From Synura sp. LO234KE (Eukaryota; Sar; Synurophyceae; Synurales; Mallomonadaceae): a DNA stretch of 13,110 nucleotides. The DNA lies in assembly GCA_015143735.1 (NCBI GenBank), contig VKHC01000339.1, forward strand, positions 1-13,110, read 5' to 3'. The translations under genes and the position numbers were made by a program. Below, one piece after another: positions 8,529 through 13,110 of this stretch. The notes under the pieces were generated by a model. The model worked only from the letters and a program-made list of their open reading frames with translations, was not told the DNA's origin and searched no databases. Position 1 is the first letter of the stretch. Each line of letters begins with the position of its first letter.

Positions 8529-8871
8529 GACATTTGCACGATGCAAGATCTCATTGAAGATGGCTCCCCGGATATTCATACGATACAGGGAGTGAGATAT
8601 CAGTACAATCTCACTACTTACATCGTCAGAATGACTGCGGCCTGGATTACTTGGCCAGAAATGGTACCACCAGGTCTACGTCAATTTACCCCTGTAAATG
8701 ACATTTGCGCGAAGCAAGATCTCATTGAGGGTAGCTCCCCGGACATTTATACGATATAAGCAGTGAGATATCAGTACGATCTTACTATTTGTATCGTCAG
8801 TATGACTGCGGACAAGATTACCAGATAAGAAACGGAAACCGCCACATTTACGTCAATATTCCCCTATAGAC
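8529..8871. repeat. 171-bp tandem duplication inside the RT domain
   Basis: Unit 1 starts at GACATTTGC (8529), unit 2 at GACATTTGC (8700), and a third start GACGTTTGT (8872) is cut off at once. Shared blocks include GCAAGATCTCATTGA, GTGAGATATCAGTAC and ATGACTGCGG. Each unit holds an inverted repeat: AGTGAGAT (8591-8598) with ATCTCACT (8608-8615) is perfect, and the unit 2 equivalent has one mismatch. The units differ at many positions, so the duplication is old. 171 is a multiple of three. Confidence 0.85.
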
Positions 8872-8890
8872 GACGTTTGTGCTGCGCCAT

Positions 8891-8942
8891 ATGGGAAATG
8901 AAGCATTGACAATAGCAGAATACTACATAAATGAAATAAGCT
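8891..8942 (+). repeat. Fragment of the dispersed repeat (leader only), copy H
   Basis: GACAATAGCAGAATACTACA followed by ATGAAATAAG resembles the leader of copy E (GACAAGAGGCAGAAAACTAC ... ATAATAAG) and of copy G. The GC-rich core is absent. It lies between the 171-bp duplication and the AT-rich block. Confidence 0.45.
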
Positions 8943-9178
8943 CGTCTTTGATTATTCCTGTTTCATCGGTATAATTAAGTAATCACTCGTTAATAGGGAA
9001 CCCGCAAATTTAGAAATTTTTTTAGGATGGACAATTGCGGCCGGGGTATAACAAAATCTTGCAGGGGGATAGTTAAGGAGTATAATAAAACGCGGATAAT
9101 TAAAATCCGTAGTAAACCCTATTTTATTAACCATACCGAATTATTTATGAATAATTACCGTACCGCGAATAACCAGCA
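8943..9178. other. AT-rich insert between RT motifs B and C
   Basis: Base composition changes abruptly from the more GC-balanced LINE relic. The block contains a perfect AATTATT/AATAATT hairpin (9139-9156, loop TATG) and short inverted CGGAT/ATCCG arms near 9093-9109. A 60-codon minus-strand frame (9134-8952) has no recognisable motif. It lies where the RT palm should be continuous, so it is probably an inserted element or filler DNA. I found no convincing target duplication. Confidence 0.5.
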
Positions 9179-9179
9179 A

Positions 9180-9993
9180 GGATATACACAGATTTTTGTG
9201 TGCTGATGGAGTCAGGGTCATGATCCAGGAGTGTAAGCAAAATATAAAAAACCGCAAGCCACGTGAATGAACTGTGGATTTCACCCTGCCTCATCCCACG
9301 TTCAAGGAATCACGGGAAGCAGGGAGGATACACCCTCCTGATCCAGAGTCTCTAAAGCATAGCCCCTTTAACGATGGCATGGCCGTGAGGATCACGGGTC
9401 ACTAACCGCTCGGCGAGTGCACGTGAACGCCAAAGCACTGCCAACAGAGGATGATAAAGGGCCTGGACACTGAATTAAATGCTTTCTCCATGTCTAAGGA
9501 GCTTCCATGGAAATAGAGCGTCGTTGCCAGGCCTCTTTCAGCGCAATGAGGAGTTGGATATTGTGTCCGTACCAGGGAGGTACAATTGCTGAGTCGGGCA
9601 GAGAATTGAGCACCGAGGACAGAATACGTCGAACGATCAGCCAGGTCCACAATTCCCGCAGAACTTTCATGATATAATGGGCCGTAGGTCAGCCAAACGA
9701 GTAGATCTACTTTTGGGAAACGACGCCTGGCCCTCCACTGGATGCAAAGATACGAGTAAGCATCCATCCGACTACCAGCATTTGATGCAATCACACAGGT
9801 GATCAGAGGGGCCCCCAGCAGCAGATTTGTTGGCGATAGCAGCCTTAAATTCCACAAGGGACGCACTATCCAGGAGTGGAGACAGATCCGCTTGTTCAAC
9901 CTTAACGCGAGTGGGTGAGTGGCGCATAGCCTGCCAGAGTCGCCGAACTGGAGCTGATGGGAGCAAGGGAATACCTAGTGGCTGATGGCGCAC
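9180..9993 (-). pseudogene. LINE reverse transcriptase, N-terminal region and motifs A and B
   Basis: EFKAAIANKSAAGGPS (within 9993-9772) is the RT N-terminal motif. Downstream in another frame come KVLRELWTWLIVRRILSVL and IQLLIALKEAWQRRS. Motif A is SSLDMEKAFNSVSR (DMEKAFNSVSR at 9494-9462) with the first catalytic Asp present. Motif B is ERGMRQGE (ERGMRQG at 9303-9283), followed by SSFTWLAVFYILLTLL and a decayed DPDSISTQKSVYI. A and B are 64 codons apart, a normal distance, but out of frame with each other, so at least one indel lies between them. Confidence 0.8.
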
Positions 9994-9999
9994 TTTGAA

Positions 10000-10819
10000 G
10001 TTTCAACTCTTACTAAGATTTCGTCATAAGAACATCCCAGGAGAGGGCACCATCGTGGAGGTCAGAGGCCTCGATGACCTTGCTTGAAAGTTGGGAGAGG
10101 CCGGTCACCCGGATCTATGCATTCAAGCGGAATGCAAACCGGTGCTCCCTAGGACGGATTAATGGTCCAGTGGAGTTGACCACAGGTAGCCGTTTCTTCC
10201 CGTGGGCGTACATTTTGAGAATGTGATGAGGCCAGATCTTTCCGTTTGCGACCATTATGAGTGCTCTTGACTAGCCCTAAGTTCAGTTCTGCATCCTGGA
10301 GAATATTTGAGCGATTAGAGAATTCCTGGGTACACCACTCCTCAGGGGAGAAACTGTGCGCTCAAATCTCAGCACGGGGACAGTCATTCTACTTAAGGAC
10401 TGGACCATATTTTCCCAGTCACTGATAATTGCAGAAATTCCAATACAAAGATCATGCGCAGAGTTTCACGGGGGAAGGATCTACGGCATAGTAGGAGCCC
10501 TCGCCGTTGCTAAATGTGGTGCAGAGCAAGCAGCTGCGCGTGCACGTATAGGTAGCATAAATTGGGCTCCACAGTTCCTTTATCCTGTTCCGTTTCTCAA
10601 TCTTCTTCCAAGGGAGATTGCAGTGACGAGATGGTCTAAATTGGCCTCAGCGGTGGCGGAAGTGAGGAGGCGAGAAAGTAGTTGCCTGGAGTTGAGCGCT
10701 TCCCGAAACTGTAGAAGTTGGGGCTTGGATGGAGTAAATTTCCGGAGATACTGAATTCGATGCTGACCTAAGGAGGCGTAAAGCGAGGATAGAGTGATTG
10801 GTCCGTTGGAATCAAAAAG
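10000..10819 (-). pseudogene. Connector between endonuclease and RT of the LINE relic
   Basis: A 110-codon minus-strand stretch (10912-10580) with ITLSSLYASLGQHRIQYL and a helical LLQFREALNSRQLLSRLL segment sits where EN-RT linkers lie. The rest is split by stops and frame changes. No separate domain is recognised. Confidence 0.45.
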
Positions 10820-11592
10820 GACACCTGGGGTGGGCGGTGATTTGAGAGGTCGATCCACACAGAACAATACCCGCCCCATAAGCAGACATTCTGTAGAGCG
10901 GGCTGAGCACAAACACGGGATCGATCTCGGTGCCGGAAGTTAGTCTCGGAGTCGGACGAGTAACGGGAGGAGCGAGATCTGGTGTGTCATCTCGCCAGGA
11001 CCTCCACCCATCATCACGAGTCCACGAGACAAGGGAAGCCCTGTACTCCCACCATTATGTCTACGCCTCCATGAAATCTCCTCCTAGGATGACATGGTTT
11101 TAATGATGCCGCATATGCTGATGCGTCAATGCAGAAATTGTTAGGCGTGCATAGTGTAGGGGATATTGTGTTCCTTGCCTAGTGCTGGATTGTACAGTTT
11201 CTGACCTAGGGAATTCACCGAGTACGTCGGAGGTCAATACGGCCAGCAAGTGGCGACAATACGGAGCATTCCAGTAGGCACAGTGAGAGAGAGAGATGGA
11301 GTCAACGAGTCAGAATTTGGAGTCAGCAGAGGAGTGTTCAATAAATTTTGAGCTCCAATGTTCATTTATGACAACGACACGGAAACCGTTCGGAGCTTCT
11401 GAGGTGATTCCATAGGAGATCTCAGCAGTTTTGTATGAATTTCCATAAGGAAAACATGATGGAGAGTGGAGATGATCCGCGTATCAATGAGAACTACGAT
11501 ATCAATTTTCTGGATGAGCGTGACTGTTAGAGGAGCTCACTGAGCTTGAAGCCATTCATTTCGTTAACGTTGAAGTACATTACCCGAATGTC
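10820..11592 (-). pseudogene. APE-type endonuclease domain of the LINE relic
   Basis: The N-terminal motif IRVMYFNVNEMNGFKLSEL begins at about 11592 and has the catalytic Asn. IDIVVLIDTR (DNA 11509-11477) is at the position of the metal-binding Glu motif, with Asp instead of Glu. GFRVVVINEHWSSKF (from 11387) is the central strand and VILGGDFM (11094-11071) is the GGDFN motif with Met for Asn. EIDPVFV and a decayed STSQITAHP equivalent of the SDH motif close the domain. Its 770 bp equals the usual length of about 250 residues, but the motifs are spread over several frames with stops. The active enzyme nicks target DNA to prime reverse transcription. Confidence 0.78.
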
Positions 11593-12250
11593 GTCGACGG
11601 AGGGATGACCGCTCAAATTGAAGTCGAACGCATCCGGGGCATGACGAAGAAAAAATCTCCCGTTCCAGTGGTGGAGTGGTCATGGTATCAAATGGTGGCG
11701 AGAAGGGAACGAGCTTAACAAGAGCCTGGACAGGGCTTAGGTGTGGGCCGTACAAAGGAGGGGTAGAACCACACACATATTCCCTATGGTCAAAGAAAGC
11801 AAGCTTCAAGCGCCTATACCGGGGTGACGAAGTTTGGTAAGCAGTATTGGTCACACAACCGATTACTAGGATTCGTCCTCCCTATGCACCTGAGAGCAAA
11901 TAATAGAGACCGGATGGGTTGGCGGGACACAGCGACGTTGACTGATCCGGAGCAGAGACAGTCGTGGTCGACAGGAGACAGTGGTATAGTTACCAATCGT
12001 AACTTGTTCCGTCGGGATGTATAGAACTCAAGTTCAGTGGGCCAGCCGAAATATCGCCATCCGTTTCCAGAGTGCGAGCACTGTTTCAGAGTCAGATGAA
12101 GCGAGCCTAAGTATGCCGTCAGTAGAGACTGGGGCCCTCTAGTGGTTTGGAGGTCTCGACAACCTAAGAGCGGGGTCGCAGAGTGTACTGGTTGAACCAG
12201 AGCAGATCAACTGAGGACTCCATGAGGCAGTCCATGAGCTTCAGAATTCG
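11593..12250 (-). pseudogene. Upstream part of the LINE relic, unrecognised
   Basis: APDAFDFNLSGHPSVDD reads directly into the endonuclease start, so the protein extended further upstream. Beyond that, only broken frames are seen (for example 11854-11564, 96 codons) with no gag-like or CCHC motif. Confidence 0.35.
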
Positions 12251-12413
12251 GTCATGTGCCCGATGGAGCGAGCGCCCCCTATGAGAGATCCACGGGGATG
12301 GGACGCACAAACCGGTGGAGTCAAGGTGGCGGACCAGGCAGTAGCGGAGGGACCCACCGGGGCAGATCTAGAAAAGAAAAGCCCGCGAAAGTGAGGGGTC
12401 TACCCGGGATTTG

Positions 12414-12648
12414 GAGAACCAACACAGCAGGGGCCGGGATAGATATGGACAAGATGCAGAAAACTATACAGCAAGTATAATAAGGAAGAGCCCCATTTAC
12501 CAACTGGCAAGCCCCGTCACCGAGTGGGGGAAGGGGGAGGCCGCCACCGCCCGAAGACGTTGGAAAAGGTCTCCCCCGGGAATGATTAGTACGCAACTAC
12601 GTTCCAAATAAGGTGGAAGGGGACGCGCGTACCACCCCGGGATGACAC
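12414..12648 (+). repeat. Dispersed GC-rich repeat, copy G (near full length)
   Basis: It opens CCGGGATTTGG, then GGACAAGATGCAGAAAACTA, GTATAATAAGGAAGAGCCCC, TTTACCAACTGGCAAGCCCC, GTCACCGAGTGGGGG, AAGGGGGAGGCCGCCACCGC, GAAGACGTTGG and CTCCCCCGGGAATGATTAGT, ending GATGACAC at 12648. GGACAAG lies the same distance from the head as in copy E, and the two agree over most of their length. Confidence 0.8.
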
Positions 12649-12742
12649 TACCACTAAAGGGGTGCCATTAAAGGGCGGGAAACTGACAGTGTTGTAGCGC
12701 GGTGCAGAGAAAGAACCCACCGTTAGATAAGGCAGAAATAGC

Positions 12743-13012
12743 GTGCTCATGGCGCAACAAGTGCGATGCATTTTGCAGAAAGGCAGGCCACCACACCGAT
12801 CGAGATCAGGCAGGAAAAAGAGACGAAAAGCACCGCATGAATATCTGACTGGCACCGAAGTTGGGAAAGAAACAACTTTATGGAAGGAGGAGCGCAGTCT
12901 TGAAGCGGCTGCACCAGGCTGGTGCTACGGCAATCCTCGTGGGCCCACGGCATTGCAAGCTGGTCCCGTTCCGCTCAGGAATATCTCTGAGCTCGTGAAA
13001 GAGAAAGCTTAA
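12743..13012 (+). other. Open frame of 89 codons, unrecognised
   Basis: An ATG-started frame ends at TAA (13010-13012). Its N-terminal third is strongly basic (RSRSGRKKRRK), followed by HEYLTGTEVGKETTLWKEER. I recognise no family. It follows repeat copy G and may be part of that element's internal region, or chance in GC-balanced DNA. The reverse strand is also open, which weakens the coding case. Confidence 0.2.
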
Positions 13013-13019
13013 TACTTAG

Positions 13020-13057
13020 CTGGGTGAAACATAACAAGCGCGCATAATTTCACCCAG
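13020..13057. repeat. Perfect 10-bp inverted repeat, 18-nt loop
   Basis: CTGGGTGAAA (13020-13029) and TTTCACCCAG (13048-13057) are exact complements around a loop containing GCGCGC. It begins 8 nt after the stop of the 89-codon frame. It could be an element terminus, a hairpin in a transcript or a binding site. Confidence 0.75.
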
Positions 13058-13110
13058 AACCCTTATGAGCCACATTGGCAGATCCCTCTAGGGGTAAGGG
13101 CAAGCGGATA

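Larger units (their letters stand above)
5139..12250 (-). mobile_element. Degenerate non-LTR (LINE) retrotransposon, EN-RT-RNase H type
   Basis: Minus-strand fragments occur in the expected order: APE-type endonuclease, connector, RT N-terminal region (EFKAAIANKSAAGGPS), RT motifs A, B and C, thumb/post-RT, and RNase HI. They lie in different frames with many stops, so no full protein can be made. The outer boundaries are approximate: left is the end of the copy-F target duplication, right is where recognisable sequence fades before the G/R-rich open frame at 12256. I cannot identify a separate ORF1. The post-RT interval 5650-7830 is long (about 2.2 kb) and mostly unrecognised. The domain set fits I-group elements, but a clade cannot be fixed by eye. 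Confidence 0.75.

Noticed and set aside
8529-8880. CRISPR-like array
   Set aside because: The units are 171 bp, diverged, only about two in number, and without spacers. This is a tandem duplication.
11285-11296. (GA)6 run
   Set aside because: Too short to be informative; ordinary simple sequence.

Overview
The window looks like nuclear DNA from a stramenopile, most probably a centric diatom. The basis is one intact gene: a membrane-anchored Fe(II)/2-oxoglutarate prolyl 4-hydroxylase-like protein whose N-terminal region and core match, from memory, proteins common in diatom genomes, joined here to a C-terminal ankyrin domain. It carries one short GT-AG spliceosomal intron, so the DNA is eukaryotic. 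Everything else is AT-rich intergenic sequence or decayed mobile DNA. I see no operons, CRISPR array, tRNA or rRNA.

Layout: 1-400 has no recognisable gene. Two copies (A, B) of a GC-rich dispersed repeat follow in the same orientation at about 405-616 and 700-961. The hydroxylase gene occupies 1104-2583 on the minus strand (exon 2 1104-2345, 55-bp intron 2346-2400, exon 1 2401-2583; an upstream ATG at 2682 is an alternative start). AT-rich non-coding DNA runs to about 4220. From 4220 to 5138 four more repeat copies lie in alternating orientation (C plus, D minus, E plus, F minus); the last is a 139-bp insertion with perfect 14-bp target-site duplications.

From about 5140 to 12250 the minus strand holds the wreck of a non-LTR (LINE) retrotransposon of the endonuclease - reverse transcriptase - RNase H type. 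It can be followed from an APE-type endonuclease (about 11592-10820) through RT motifs A (DMEKAFNSVSR), B (GMRQGE) and C (YADD), a thumb/post-RT region, and an RNase HI-like end (HTNN, YTDS, GNMAADHLAVKG). The motifs lie in different frames, so the element is dead. Between RT motifs B and C about 0.7 kb has been added: a 171-bp tandem duplication, a fragment of the dispersed repeat, and an AT-rich block.

Another full-length repeat copy (G, 12414-12648) follows the LINE relic. After it come a short basic open frame and a perfect 10-bp inverted repeat close to the right edge.

The most unusual material is the repeat family, with a conserved foldable core and evidence of retroposition, and the layered insertions inside the RT domain. 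The repeat copies bracket the hydroxylase gene, and one probably supplies part of its 3' untranslated region.
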